Positions 1-8,744 are shown, counted from the stretch's first letter. The stretch is 64,000 bases of DNA from Elusimicrobia bacterium GWF2_62_30 (GCA_001799995.1 MGUK01000095.1:1-64000); one strand, 5' to 3'. Numbers and translations are program-made. Notes: generated from the sequence alone by a model not told the origin.

Positions 1-1194
1 GGCCTGGTTCAGCGAACCGGCCCGGAAATAGTAAGTGGTATTGGAATCCAGGGTGGTAAGGGTAAGGCTGTTATGCGCGGTATCGTAAGTGGAGGAGGAA
101 AGCGCCGCTCCCCAGCTGGTGCTGGAAACGGAGGCTTCCAGCCTGTAGCCGCTGGCGGAGGGCAAGGCCGTCCAGCCGAAAGTGGCGGCTCCCGCCGTCC
201 AGTCTGACCAGTCGCCGGCGGAGGTCGCCTTCTGGAACCCGGCCAGCGGCGCGGCCAGCGTGGTAAAGGAACGCGTATTGGACAGGTTGGCCGTCCCGAT
301 CCAGTTCAGCGCGCCCGCGGTGTAATAGTACGTGGTGTTGGCGGTAAGCCCGGAAAGCGTGGCGGAGGAAGCAGCGGACAAGGGGGAATTCCACGGCGCG
401 AAGGGGGCGGCCATGGATTCGGACAGAGAATACAAAAGACGGTAGCCTTCCGAGCTCTGCGCCTGTACGCCGTCCGAGACCGGCACCCAGGAGACCGTGA
501 CGCTGCTTTCATGCACGTCTTCGCCCAGGATGGAAAGCCGCATGGCCAGCGTGGAGGAAGAAACCGTGGCCGTATAGGCGGTATAGTCTCCGCCGAAAGC
601 GCGGGCCCTCGCCTTGAAATAGTAGGTGGTATTGGCGTTCAGGCCGCCGATAGAGACCGGCGGGATCTGGTAGTTGCCGGTCCGGGCCCCGGTGAAGCCG
701 CTATTGTCGGCGTACGCCACCTCGTAAGTGGTCCAGTCCGGATTGCCGGAGGTGCCCCAGCCCAGCCCCGCCACGGCCGTAAAGGAGGAGGGGGCGGAGA
801 ACCGGTAAGACTCGAAATAGGCCGGGTCCCCGGGCGCGGCGACGGTAGTGGAGACCGCTACCTGGTTGGCGGGGTAGGCTCCGTCGTCTTCCGCGCGTAT
901 CTTCACGCGGAAAGTGTAGGAAAAGGTGGTGCCGGCGGTAAGGCCGGCATAGGTTCTGGTGTTTCCCGTGACCGTGCCGCTGGCGATCACGGTGGCAAAG
1001 CCGTCGGTGGAAAGGGCCGCCGTCAGCGGCACCGGGGTGTTGTTGATATAAACGGTAGTGTCCCAGGACAGGGTGATAGTGCTTATGTCGCCCCCGGAGA
1101 CATAGGGGTGCAGGTCGGTATACGCGCCCGCAGGCCGGCCCGCGCCAAGCAGCAGCGCGGCAAGCAGGAGGCCCTTTGTCATCCTGGAGAGCAT
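1..1194 (-). CDS. Secreted fibronectin type III repeat protein (C-terminus outside window)
   Basis: The minus strand is open for 398 codons from an ATG at 1194 to the window edge, so only the N-terminal part is seen. A signal peptide of about 24 residues (MLSRMTKGLLLAALLLG..., Ala-x-Ala-like end before YTDLHPYV) opens the protein; a second ATG at 1182 is also possible. The rest is a series of beta-sandwich-like repeats of about 90 to 110 residues, each ending in the FN3-type phrase L.ANTTYYF.A.A. Such modules usually mediate surface binding or act as spacers in exported enzymes. No catalytic domain is visible in this part. Divergent from the next gene. Confidence 0.8.
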   Translation of the reverse strand, partial: MLSRMTKGLLLAALLLGAGRPAGAYTDLHPYVSGGDISTITLSWDTTVYINNTPVPLTAALSTDGFATVIASGTVTGNTRTYAGLTAGTTFSYTFRVKIRAEDDGAYPANQVAVSTTVAAPGDPAYFESYRFSAPSSFTAVAGLGWGTSGNPDWTTYEVAYADNSGFTGARTGNYQIPPVSIGGLNANTTYYFKARARAFGGDYTAYTATVSSSTLAMRLSILGEDVHESSVTVSWVPVSDGVQAQSSEGYRLLYSLSESMAAPFAPWNSPLSAASSATLSGLTANTTYYYTAGALNWIGTANLSNTRSFTTLAAPLAGFQKATSAGDWSDWTAGAATFGWTALPSASGYRLEASVSSTSWGAALSSSTYDTAHNSLTLTTLDSNTTYYFRAGSLNQA

Positions 1195-1253
1195 GCTATA
1201 GTCTATCAGAAACCCTCGTAAAAGCAATGTCATTTATATTACAAAGTATAGAT

Positions 1254-1283
1254 TTGCATCGTGCGCGCTTTCTATTATATTAT
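1254..1283 (+). promoter_or_regulatory. Candidate sigma70-type promoter before the propeller-like gene
   Basis: TTGCAT at 1254-1259, an 18-bp spacer and TATTAT at 1278-1283, in an AT-rich stretch between divergent genes. Overlapping AT-rich hexamers leave the exact -10 uncertain. Confidence 0.4.
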
Positions 1284-1347
1284 AATCCGGAACACTAAGC
1301 CTGAACACAAGTCCCGTTTCTATAATAAAAAGGCCGGCCCTCCCGCG

Positions 1348-2430
1348 ATGAAGATGAAACTATCAATACCCTTCCTGTCCCTGCTGGTCGCGGCGGCCGT
1401 TCCTGTCTTCGCGCAGCAGGAAGTTGCCTTGCCCGCCTTCGAGCTCTCGAGCGGCACCCCGCTGCTGGTCCAGGCCGGTTCCAGCGGGTCCGTGGTAGGC
1501 CAGGGCGGGAATTATGCCGCGGCCTTGCCGGACGGCGGAGTATTCTGGCTGCTGAATAATTTGTGGGTAGGGGAAAGCCGCGAGGACGGGCAGAGCGCGG
1601 TCTGGGGTATAGTGGACGGGGCGGTAGCCCTGTCGCGCAGCACCGGGCCCGTAGCGCGGGGCGCAACGCTCGACTACGTTTCGGACGAGAACGGCTGGCC
1701 GCTCTCGCTACTTTCCGGGAACCCCGGGGAATACAGCCAGGCGCGCAAGTTCAGGCCCAGGGCCGGCGTGGCGGCCGGGGGCAAATATTACGTTTTCTAT
1801 TCCGTGCTCAATAACTTCGGCCCCGAATTTTACGATTATTTCCGGGTCGGGCAGGGCCTGGCCTGGTCGGAAAATCCGGCCGGGCCGTACCAGAAGGCGC
1901 CGGGCCCCGGCGGCCAACCCCTGTGGAACGACATCGAGCCCGCGTTCGGGTCCGCCCTGTGGCCCGATGAGGACGGCTGGCTCTACGTCTACGGCCGGGT
2001 AATGACCGAGCCGGGCAGGTACGGCGCGGCGCTGGCCCGGGTAAAGCCGGAGGACCTGCCGCTCAGGGAAAAGTATTCCTATTACAGCGTCGAGGCCGCC
2101 AGCGGCGCCTGGACGGACGACGTTTCCGAAGCCTCCGTGGCGCTGGAGGACGCGCCCGAAGAGTTCTCCGTGTCGTACAATGACTTCCTGAAGAGCTACC
2201 TGGCGGTCAGCCTCGACCAGGCCACCGGCCGGGTACTGGCCAGGCAGGCTCCGGAGCCCTGGGGCCCCTGGAGCGCGGGCGCGGCGCTGCTCGCCTGTAA
2301 AGAGGCCGACTACTGCGAGGGAGCCAAGGAGCAGGCCGTTTTTGCGGCCGACGGCGGCCGGAAGATCTTCTTAACGCTGGAAAAAAAGAACGTGCCGTAC
2401 CTTTATTCCGTAACTTTCAAGCAGCCCTAA
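1348..2430 (+). CDS. Secreted beta-propeller-like protein, DUF4185-like
   Basis: The protein starts best at the ATG at 1348 (or 1354), which gives a clean signal peptide MKMKLSIPFLSLLVAAAVPVFA. An in-frame GTG at 1261 would put a hydrophilic extension before it and is less likely. The mature part has repeated aromatic and Gly-rich blades (GGVFWLLNNLWVG, GGKYYVFYSVLNN, DGWLYVYGRVM, GRKIFLTLEKKN), as in DUF4185 or GH43-like five-bladed propellers, where such blades often bind or cut glycans. No catalytic residue can be assigned with confidence. It ends 12 bp before butyrate kinase and may share its transcript, but no metabolic link is evident. Confidence 0.6.
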   Translation: MKMKLSIPFLSLLVAAAVPVFAQQEVALPAFELSSGTPLLVQAGSSGSVVGQGGNYAAALPDGGVFWLLNNLWVGESREDGQSAVWGIVDGAVALSRSTGPVARGATLDYVSDENGWPLSLLSGNPGEYSQARKFRPRAGVAAGGKYYVFYSVLNNFGPEFYDYFRVGQGLAWSENPAGPYQKAPGPGGQPLWNDIEPAFGSALWPDEDGWLYVYGRVMTEPGRYGAALARVKPEDLPLREKYSYYSVEAASGAWTDDVSEASVALEDAPEEFSVSYNDFLKSYLAVSLDQATGRVLARQAPEPWGPWSAGAALLACKEADYCEGAKEQAVFAADGGRKIFLTLEKKNVPYLYSVTFKQP

Positions 2431-2442
2431 AAGGACCATTTA

Positions 2443-3561
2443 ATGACCGAATACAACATCCTTGTCATAAACCCCGGCTCCACCTCCGACGAGGTCAGTT
2501 ATTTTCACGGCGAGAAAGAGGTCTTCCACAAGACGGTGCGCTACAGCCCGGTGGACCTTAAGCCCTATGAACGCGAGAAGATAACGGCGCAGTTCGACCT
2601 GCGTAAAAAAATGGCGCTCGAGGCGCTCAAGGAGCACGGCGTGGACCTGAAGGAACTGCACGCGGTGATAGGCCGCGGCGGCCTGGTGAAGCCCATAGAG
2701 GGCGGCGTGTACGCGGTGGACGACGCGCTGCTGGCGGACCTCAGGGAAGGCGTGCTCGGCGACCATTCCTCCAACCTCGGCGGCATCATCGCCCACGACA
2801 TCGCGGCCCCGCTGGGCATCAAGTCCTTCATCGCGGACCCCGTGGTGGTCGACGAGATGCTCCCGCTGGCCCGCTACTCCGGCATGCCGGAAAATCCCCG
2901 CATTTCCATCTTCCACGCGCTCAACCAGAAGCGCGTAGGCCGCCACGCGGCGCGCCAGCTGGGCAAGCCGTACGAGGAATGCCGGCTGATCATCATGCAC
3001 GGCGGCGGCGGCATCTCCGTGGGCGCGCATATGGGCGGCCGCGTGATCGACGTGAACAACGCTTTGAACGGCGACGGGCCGTTCACCCCGCAGCGCTCCG
3101 GCGGCGTGCCCGCCGGCGGCCTGGTGAAGATGTGCTTCAGCGGCAAGTACACCCAGCAGGATATGATGCTCAAGCTTAAAGGCCAGGGCGGCCTGGTGGC
3201 CTACACCGGCACGTCGGACTGCATCGCGCTGGAAAAATATATCCTGACCGGGGAGATCAAGCCCGGCTGCGGCCTGGACCCCGACAAGATGACCCGCGAC
3301 GAGGCCCGCGAAGCCGTGGACGCGATGGGCTACCAGATCTGCAAGGAGATAGGCGCGATGGCGACGGTGCTGGAAGGCAAGGTGGACGCGATAGTGCTCA
3401 CCGGCGGGCTCGCCTACGACAAAGTGCTGGTGCCGGAGATAAAGCGCCGCGTCGGCTGGATAGCGCAGATCCTCTCCTACCCCGGCGGCGACGAGATGAC
3501 GGCGCTGCGCACGGCCGCCGAGATAGCGCTGCGGCGGCCCGCGAAGATAAAGAAATACTGA
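2443..3561 (+). CDS. buk: Butyrate kinase
   Basis: 372 residues, the normal length for the family. It transfers phosphate between butyryl phosphate and ADP, the ATP-yielding last step of butyrate formation, and belongs to the acetokinase (ASKHA) superfamily. The N-terminal phosphate-binding motif NPGSTS is at residues 10-15. Family signatures follow: GRGGLVKPIEGGVY, ADPVVVDEM, SIFHALNQKRVGRHAA, HGGGGISVGAHMGGR, NALNGDGPFTPQRSGG and a C-terminal LTGGLAYD. SD-like AAAAGGA lies just upstream. Its product partner Ptb follows 34 bp downstream, so the pair forms a Ptb-Buk module. Branched-chain acyl substrates are an alternative, because the sequence does not fix chain length. Confidence 0.93.
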   Translation: MTEYNILVINPGSTSDEVSYFHGEKEVFHKTVRYSPVDLKPYEREKITAQFDLRKKMALEALKEHGVDLKELHAVIGRGGLVKPIEGGVYAVDDALLADLREGVLGDHSSNLGGIIAHDIAAPLGIKSFIADPVVVDEMLPLARYSGMPENPRISIFHALNQKRVGRHAARQLGKPYEECRLIIMHGGGGISVGAHMGGRVIDVNNALNGDGPFTPQRSGGVPAGGLVKMCFSGKYTQQDMMLKLKGQGGLVAYTGTSDCIALEKYILTGEIKPGCGLDPDKMTRDEAREAVDAMGYQICKEIGAMATVLEGKVDAIVLTGGLAYDKVLVPEIKRRVGWIAQILSYPGGDEMTALRTAAEIALRRPAKIKKY

Positions 3562-3595
3562 TTTTCGGTCGCTCGGTAAACGCTATAGGAGGCAT

Positions 3596-4528
3596 ATGAA
3601 CTTCAAGAACTTTGACGAACTGCTCGGCCTGGTGAAAGGCAAGACCAACCGCATAGTGGTGCCCGGCGCCAACAACGACGAGGTGCTTACCGCCTGCAAG
3701 ATGGGCGTGGACCACAAGATCATCTCCGGCGGCATCCTCATCGGCCCGAAGGCGCAGGTAGAAGAGATGGCGAAAAAGGTGGGCCTGAACCTCGCTATCT
3801 TCGAGATCATAGACATGACCGACCTGCAGGAGATCTGCAACCGGGCCGTGGACCTGATCAGGGAAGGCAAAGGCGATTTCCTGGTGAAGGGCCTGGTGGA
3901 CACCAAGTTCTATATGAAGGCCATCCTGCGCAAGGAAGTGGCCGCCGTGCCCGAAGGCCGGGTGCTCAGCCACTTCGTGCTGTTCGAACTGGCCAACTAC
4001 CACAAACTTTTTTCCGTTACCGACGCGGCCATCCTTATCAGCCCGACCCTGGAGCAGAAGGTGAAGATAACCGAGAACGCCGTGGAGATCATGCGCGCGC
4101 TCGGCGTGGAAAAGCCGAACGTCGCCGTGGTCTGTCCCGTGGAAAAGGTCAACGAAAAGATCCCCAGCACGCTGGACGCGGCCGCGCTGGCGGGCATGAA
4201 CAGGGAAGGAAAGATAAAGAACTGCGTGGTGGAAGGCCCCTACGACGTGTACATCTCCTTCTCCAAGGAGCTCGCCGCCGAGAAGGGCATCAAGGGCGCC
4301 GTGGTGCCGGGCAATACCGACATCGCGCTGTTCCCGGACCTCGACAGCGCGAACCCGGTCTACAAGTGCCTGTCTTTCTTCGGCGCCGGCATGAAGTCGG
4401 CCACGCTGCTGGCCGGTTCGAACATCCCGGTGATCCTGCCGTCGCGCACGGACTCGCCGATGACCAAGCTGCATTCCATCGCGCTGGCCTGCTATCTCAA
4501 GGACGCCGCCAAGGTGGCGGCGAAATAA
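3596..4528 (+). CDS. ptb: Phosphate butyryltransferase
   Basis: 310 residues. It converts butyryl-CoA and phosphate to butyryl phosphate and CoA, feeding Buk just upstream. The sequence shows the phosphotransacetylase/Ptb fold, with the opening VVPGANNDEVLTA, the middle DFLVKGLVDTKFYMKAILRKE and the C-terminal phrase GAGMKSATLLAGSNIPVILPSRTDSPMTKLHSIALA. A strong SD (AGGAGG) sits 5 bp before the ATG. The butyryl-CoA-forming enzymes are not in the window, so direction and true acyl chain in vivo are inferred from the pairing with Buk. Confidence 0.93.
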   Translation: MNFKNFDELLGLVKGKTNRIVVPGANNDEVLTACKMGVDHKIISGGILIGPKAQVEEMAKKVGLNLAIFEIIDMTDLQEICNRAVDLIREGKGDFLVKGLVDTKFYMKAILRKEVAAVPEGRVLSHFVLFELANYHKLFSVTDAAILISPTLEQKVKITENAVEIMRALGVEKPNVAVVCPVEKVNEKIPSTLDAAALAGMNREGKIKNCVVEGPYDVYISFSKELAAEKGIKGAVVPGNTDIALFPDLDSANPVYKCLSFFGAGMKSATLLAGSNIPVILPSRTDSPMTKLHSIALACYLKDAAKVAAK

Positions 4529-4561
4529 CCAAGGCGGCATATCTTCAAGGAGGAACTACTT

Positions 4562-5050
4562 ATGGCATGGGATTTTTTAAAGAAACTGGTAGGGAACAGG
4601 GAGGAAGCGGCCAAGGCCGCGGCGTCGGCTCCGGCCGCGCCCAAGCCGGCCCCGGTCCCGCCCGTGAAAACGACGGAGAAGGCGAAGCCTGCCGCTGCCG
4701 CGGCGAAACCCGCGGCGCCGGCAAGGGAAAAGTCGCCGGAGGAAAAGACCGACGACGAGCTGGCGGCCGAGCTGGACAAGATCTCGCCGCAGATACTGGC
4801 GCAGGCCAAGGCTCCCCAGCAGCGGAGCCTGATAATAAGCATTTACCGCAAGATGCTTATCGCCAAGGTGGATATCAACGACGATAAAGAAGTGAAGAAG
4901 TGGATGCAGAAACATCCCGAGGTGCTCCAGGGCGGCGACGTCGTGAAAGTGGAGACCGTGCGCCGGGAAGAGCCTAAAATAGGCCGCAACGACCCGTGCT
5001 CCTGCGGCTCGGGGAAGAAATACAAGAAGTGCTGCGGCGCCGGCAAGTAA
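4562..5050 (+). CDS. SEC-C motif protein
   Basis: 162 residues. The N-terminus [16 protein letters not shown] is followed by an Ala/Pro/Lys-rich linker (about residues 12-58), a short helical region (about 60-115) and a C-terminal SEC-C zinc-binding motif, [17 protein letters not shown], at about residues 144-160. This motif occurs at the SecA C-terminus and in many small proteins; in SecA it binds zinc and SecB or ribosomes. A SecA-related role is not shown here. A near-perfect SD (AAGGAGGA) lies 8 bp before the ATG. It is the last gene of the buk-ptb unit and is followed at once by a terminator. Confidence 0.75.
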   Translation: MAWDFLKKLVGNREEAAKAAASAPAAPKPAPVPPVKTTEKAKPAAAAAKPAAPAREKSPEEKTDDELAAELDKISPQILAQAKAPQQRSLIISIYRKMLIAKVDINDDKEVKKWMQKHPEVLQGGDVVKVETVRREEPKIGRNDPCSCGSGKKYKKCCGAGK

Positions 5051-5070
5051 CGGCCTTCGTCCCTGGAAAT

Positions 5071-5101
5071 AAAAAACCCCCGGCTGACCGGGGGTTTTTT
5101 T
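5071..5101. terminator. Bidirectional intrinsic terminator
   Basis: A-run, stem ACCCCCGG / CCGGGGGT around a CTGA loop, then a run of seven T. It lies between convergent genes (the SEC-C gene and the minus-strand secreted protein), so it can serve both. Confidence 0.9.
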
Positions 5102-5117
5102 ATCGGCGCTGCTCCTT

Positions 5118-5900
5118 TTAGTTCCAGGACATCGCGGGGGCCTCGGCGGCCTTGAGAGGGGGGATGGCCTTGGTCAGTTCCTTCTGCTCGGCGGTGAGGT
5201 CCCGGAACTTGCCGTTGGCGTCGGCGGAGTAGGTCCAGACCCCGGCCTTGGTGCTCAGCACGTTGGAGACGGACCATTTAAGGTCGGACTGCAGCATGGC
5301 CACCGGGTTCTGCGTGGTGCCGATGTTCATCGGGTTGGACATCACGGCGTCCAGGTTGAAGTGCCAGCCCCATTTCACGTCCACGCTTACGGCTTTGACC
5401 GTGAAGTTGGTCAGGTATTTCCCGGTCACGGCGCCGGCGGGGCGGTTCTCCGTGCCTTCAGTGGCGCCGTAGAAGAAGGAGATCTTGTACTTCACCTTGA
5501 TGACGTCGATGTTGTAGAGATTGGTCACCGTGTAGCTGTAGATGTATTCTTTCGGGCCCTGCCAGCCGGCCACGCTGCTCCAGTTAAGGTAGATGGAAGG
5601 GGGAAGGGCGCTGGCGTAAGCCGCGCTGGCCGCCCCGGAAGGAGCGCCGCCGCTTACCACGTTCCAGGCGGCTATGCCCGTGTTTATCAGGGCGGTGGCC
5701 GTCGCCACCTGCTTGCCTGTCCGCGGCAGGCCCTGGGGCCTTTCCAGGATGACTTCCTTGCCGGAGCCTGCTTCGGTGACCGAGACCGACTCGCTCTTGA
5801 TACCGTAATAATCAGAGGCGCTGCCGGCGAAGGCCGGGAGCTGGAAAACGGGGGAGACCGCCAGAAGTACCGCCGCCGCCCGGATCAGATTCGTTTTCAT
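5118..5900 (-). CDS. Secreted protein of unknown function
   Basis: 260 residues from the ATG at 5900, chosen because a strong SD (CAGGAGG) lies 4 bp upstream and a signal peptide (MKTNLIRAAAVLLAVSPVFQLPAFA) begins there. In-frame ATGs further upstream lack both. The mature protein is beta-rich and aromatic (IYLNWSSVAGWQGPKEYIYSYTV, VDVKWGWHFNLDAVM) with no recognised domain and no cysteine pair. It has its own promoter with the CTGGGYC-type upstream element described at 5940-6006. It is divergent from the TPR-kinase gene. Confidence 0.75.
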   Translation of the reverse strand: MKTNLIRAAAVLLAVSPVFQLPAFAGSASDYYGIKSESVSVTEAGSGKEVILERPQGLPRTGKQVATATALINTGIAAWNVVSGGAPSGAASAAYASALPPSIYLNWSSVAGWQGPKEYIYSYTVTNLYNIDVIKVKYKISFFYGATEGTENRPAGAVTGKYLTNFTVKAVSVDVKWGWHFNLDAVMSNPMNIGTTQNPVAMLQSDLKWSVSNVLSTKAGVWTYSADANGKFRDLTAEQKELTKAIPPLKAAEAPAMSWN

Positions 5901-5939
5901 GTGTCCTCCTGAAAGCTGTCTCTTCATTACTACATTCAT

Positions 5940-6006
5940 AGTTTATACCCGGGAGCCATTATCCGCAAGGGAGCAAAGGCCCAGGCCCGCGGGCCAATGT
6001 ACCCAG
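5940..6006 (-). promoter_or_regulatory. Promoter with tandem CTGGGYC operator-like elements
   Basis: Read on the minus strand: -10 TAAACT (5945-5940), 17-bp spacer, -35 TTGCGG (5968-5963), 7 bp, then CTGGGCCTT (5984-5976). A second CTGGGTACATT starts at 6006, exactly 22 bp upstream of the first. The same element at the same spacing stands before other genes for exported proteins (see 21322, 22498, 27524, 59515), so an activator site next to a weak -35 is likely. Confidence 0.6.
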
Positions 6007-6024
6007 CTTATCCGGCACGGACCG

Positions 6025-6061
6025 CTGGGCCCTTGACAAATATCAAATCGCCCTCTATGCT
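6025..6061 (+). promoter_or_regulatory. Promoter of the TPR-kinase gene
   Basis: TTGACA at 6033-6038, 17-bp spacer, TATGCT at 6056-6061. CTGGGCCC directly abuts the -35, an arrangement resembling the promoters at 57110 and 62449. Confidence 0.6.
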
Positions 6062-6101
6062 ATTATTTACAAAATTAAGTCAGGCTCATAGTTAAATTGA
6101 T

Positions 6102-8660
6102 ATGCGGAAAGAAATCTCCACCTTCTTGCTTGCCCTTGCCATTACGGCCGTGGGCCCTTTTGCCGCGCTTTCGGCGGAGGATGAGCCCGGGGCGGGGACT
6201 ACGGGCAGCCCGGTGCTGGTGAACGCGGACGCCAATGACCCCGGCCAGAAGCCTTTTTTTGACGGCGGCGAAAGCGATCTTGATGTTTTCCGCAATAACG
6301 CGTCGGACCACCCGGAAGTTTCGGCCGCCGCCCTGGTGCGGCTGCTGGCCGGCATGCCCGAGAACGAACAGGCCACTTTCCGGCGCCAGAACTGCGGCAA
6401 GATAGTGGAGATGCTGGCCGCCCTGGACAAAGACGTAAAGGGCGGGCGCGTTACCGCCGGGGATTATACCGAGATCGCCGGCCAGCTGGCCCCGTTCCGG
6501 ATACACACCCTGGCTTTCTTCGAGGCCCCGGACAATGGCGCCGGCAGCCGTGGCTTTAACCGCAACGGGCCGGGTAACAGGCCCGACGCGGGCGGACCGG
6601 GCGGCGACAAGCCGGGGGTGACCGCCGCCGATACCGGTACGGAAGACGGTACGGATTCCAACCCGGTGGACGCCCTGGTGCAGACGCGCATGGTGATCAA
6701 TTCCGGCGACCCGGAACAAACTGCCGCGGCGATAGACAAGGTGCGCTCCGAATTCCCGGACAACCCCTCGGTGCAGGTAGCGGCGGCCACGTATTACAAC
6801 GAGACCGGGGATTCGAAGAACGCCGAGAAAACCGCCACCTTCGCCATCTCGCTGGATTCTAAAAACCCCGACGCCTACAAGACCCGGGCGCTGGCGCGCG
6901 CCACCATGGACGACCGCAACGGCGCCATCGAGGACATACGCAAGGCCATGTCGATAAACCCGCAGGACGAGTCGGCCCGCGTCCTGTCGGTCCTGCTTGA
7001 GAGTAAAAAATCGGCGCGCACGCTGAAGACGGTTTCCTCCCTGCAGGAGATGAAGCGCGCGCTGGGCATGAGGGAAGACACCGTGGACGCCGTGAAGATG
7101 GGTTCCGGCGGCACCGTGCCGGCCTCGATAGAGGGCCAGGAAAGCGCTTCTTCCCCCGACTTCGCGAGGTCCAAAGCGTACCTCAAGACCGCCCTGGCCA
7201 AGAACCGCCTGGGAGATTATGAGAGCGCCGCGGGCTACGCTTCGCTGTCCATAGAAAAGGACCCGGCCAACTTGGAAGCCTACCTGGAGCGGGCCAACGC
7301 TTATAACTTCATGGGGCGCTATGACGACGTCATCCGCGACACCGGGCATGTGATAGGCAAGGACCCGCGCAACCTGCAGGCCTTCAACATGCGCGCCTGG
7401 GCGCTGAACCGCAAGGGCAAGGCGGCGGACGCGGAGACCGACGCCAGCCGCGCGATAGGCATCAACCCTAATTTTGCCGACGCCTGGTTCAACCGTGCCC
7501 TTTCCTATGAGAAGCAGGGCGATTACAAGAAGATGCTGGAGGATTTCAGGCAGGCCGCGGCGCTGAGCGGGGATTATTCCAGCCGCTACCAGGACGCCGT
7601 GGCGCAGTACGGCCCGCGCGTGCCCGGCTTTAACGCCGCCGCCCGCCCGGCCCCCGCGTCCTACGGGCCCGACGGCGAGGTCAAAGAGGAGAAGGGCCGC
7701 AACCCGCTCAGGCGGTTCATCCTGCTGATGATCTTCACGCTTACCGGCGGGGGCCTGGTCGCGATGGGGCTCATCCATATAACCAGCGGGCGCGAGGAAA
7801 AGGGCAAGATCTCCGGGCGCAGGACCCATCCCGACGTGCTGTCCCCTTCCATCTTCTACGAGGGCGTGGCCACCGGCAAATACAAGATCGAGAAAAAAGT
7901 GGGCGAGGGCGGCATGGGGCAGGTCTACCTGGCCGTGGACCAGTCCCTGGGCAGGAAGGTGGCCATCAAGAAGATGAACGAGGAGATCAAGGTGAACGAG
8001 CGCGAGAAGCAGCGCTTCCTCGACGAGGCGCGCACGGTAGCGCTGCTGCACCACCCCAACGTCGTGGAGATCTACACCATCTTCGAGGAAGAGGACGATA
8101 TCTACCTGGTGTTCGAGTACGTGGCCGGGCGCACCCTGGACAGGGTGCTGGATTCGGAGGCGCGCATCCCGTTCGAGAGGGCCCGCACCCTGCTGGACCA
8201 CGCGGCCAAGGCGCTGGCCTACGCGCATTCAAAGGGCGTGGTGCACCGCGACCTGAAGCTTTCCAATATCATGATCTCCGACGAGGGCGAGGTGAAGGTG
8301 ATGGACTTCGGCCTGGCGCGCAGGGCCATGGAATCCATGGCGCGCTTCTCCTCCAATAAAGAGGTGGTGGGTTCGCCGGCCTACATGGCCCCCGAGCAGG
8401 AGCTGGGCGTGTCCTCCGTGGAGTCCGACATCTATTCGCTGGGGGTCTGCCTGTACGAGTCGGTGAGCGGCGTGCTGCCTTTCCAGGGCCCGGACTTCCA
8501 TACCCAGAAAACGCACAAGGCGTACCAGAAGCTTTCCGATGTCGTCCTGGGGCTGCCCAGGGAGATCGACGCGGTGGTGGACCTGTGCCTTTCCCCCGAG
8601 CCTGAGAACCGCTTCCGCACCGTCGAGGACTTCCGCCGCGCCCTGAACCTTGTCCCGTAG
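6102..8660 (+). CDS. Transmembrane Ser/Thr protein kinase with periplasmic TPR sensor region
   Basis: 852 residues. An N-terminal signal peptide (about 1-25) is followed by a Gly/Asp-rich low-complexity stretch, two blocks of TPR repeats (about 189-300 and 356-490), one membrane segment (about 540-558, FILLMIFTLTGGGLVAMGLI) and a Hanks-type kinase domain (about 594-850). All kinase landmarks are intact: Gly loop GEGGMG near 600, VAIKK with Lys623, HRDLKLSN with catalytic Asp717, DFG with Asp735, and GSPAYMAPE. The topology inferred is TPR outside and kinase in the cytoplasm, opposite to the common order of kinase first and sensor last. Substrate unknown. It has its own promoter and terminator, so it is transcribed alone. 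Confidence 0.88.
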   Translation: MRKEISTFLLALAITAVGPFAALSAEDEPGAGTTGSPVLVNADANDPGQKPFFDGGESDLDVFRNNASDHPEVSAAALVRLLAGMPENEQATFRRQNCGKIVEMLAALDKDVKGGRVTAGDYTEIAGQLAPFRIHTLAFFEAPDNGAGSRGFNRNGPGNRPDAGGPGGDKPGVTAADTGTEDGTDSNPVDALVQTRMVINSGDPEQTAAAIDKVRSEFPDNPSVQVAAATYYNETGDSKNAEKTATFAISLDSKNPDAYKTRALARATMDDRNGAIEDIRKAMSINPQDESARVLSVLLESKKSARTLKTVSSLQEMKRALGMREDTVDAVKMGSGGTVPASIEGQESASSPDFARSKAYLKTALAKNRLGDYESAAGYASLSIEKDPANLEAYLERANAYNFMGRYDDVIRDTGHVIGKDPRNLQAFNMRAWALNRKGKAADAETDASRAIGINPNFADAWFNRALSYEKQGDYKKMLEDFRQAAALSGDYSSRYQDAVAQYGPRVPGFNAAARPAPASYGPDGEVKEEKGRNPLRRFILLMIFTLTGGGLVAMGLIHITSGREEKGKISGRRTHPDVLSPSIFYEGVATGKYKIEKKVGEGGMGQVYLAVDQSLGRKVAIKKMNEEIKVNEREKQRFLDEARTVALLHHPNVVEIYTIFEEEDDIYLVFEYVAGRTLDRVLDSEARIPFERARTLLDHAAKALAYAHSKGVVHRDLKLSNIMISDEGEVKVMDFGLARRAMESMARFSSNKEVVGSPAYMAPEQELGVSSVESDIYSLGVCLYESVSGVLPFQGPDFHTQKTHKAYQKLSDVVLGLPREIDAVVDLCLSPEPENRFRTVEDFRRALNLVP

Positions 8661-8680
8661 GCTTTACCCGCTAAAATGAA

Positions 8681-8709
8681 ACGGCCGGTCTTCAGACCGG
8701 CCGTTTTTT
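8681..8709 (+). terminator. Intrinsic terminator after the kinase gene
   Basis: Perfect 11-bp stem ACGGCCGGTCT / AGACCGGCCGT with a one-base loop, followed by six T. Confidence 0.9.
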
Positions 8710-8744
8710 GTCTATTCGTATCTCATAGGGCTGCGCGTGCGTCG

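Noticed and set aside
6075-8228. Long minus-strand open frame opposite the TPR-kinase gene
   Set aside because: It mirrors the codon structure of the real gene, has Arg/Gly/His-rich composition, no SD and no recognisable domain.
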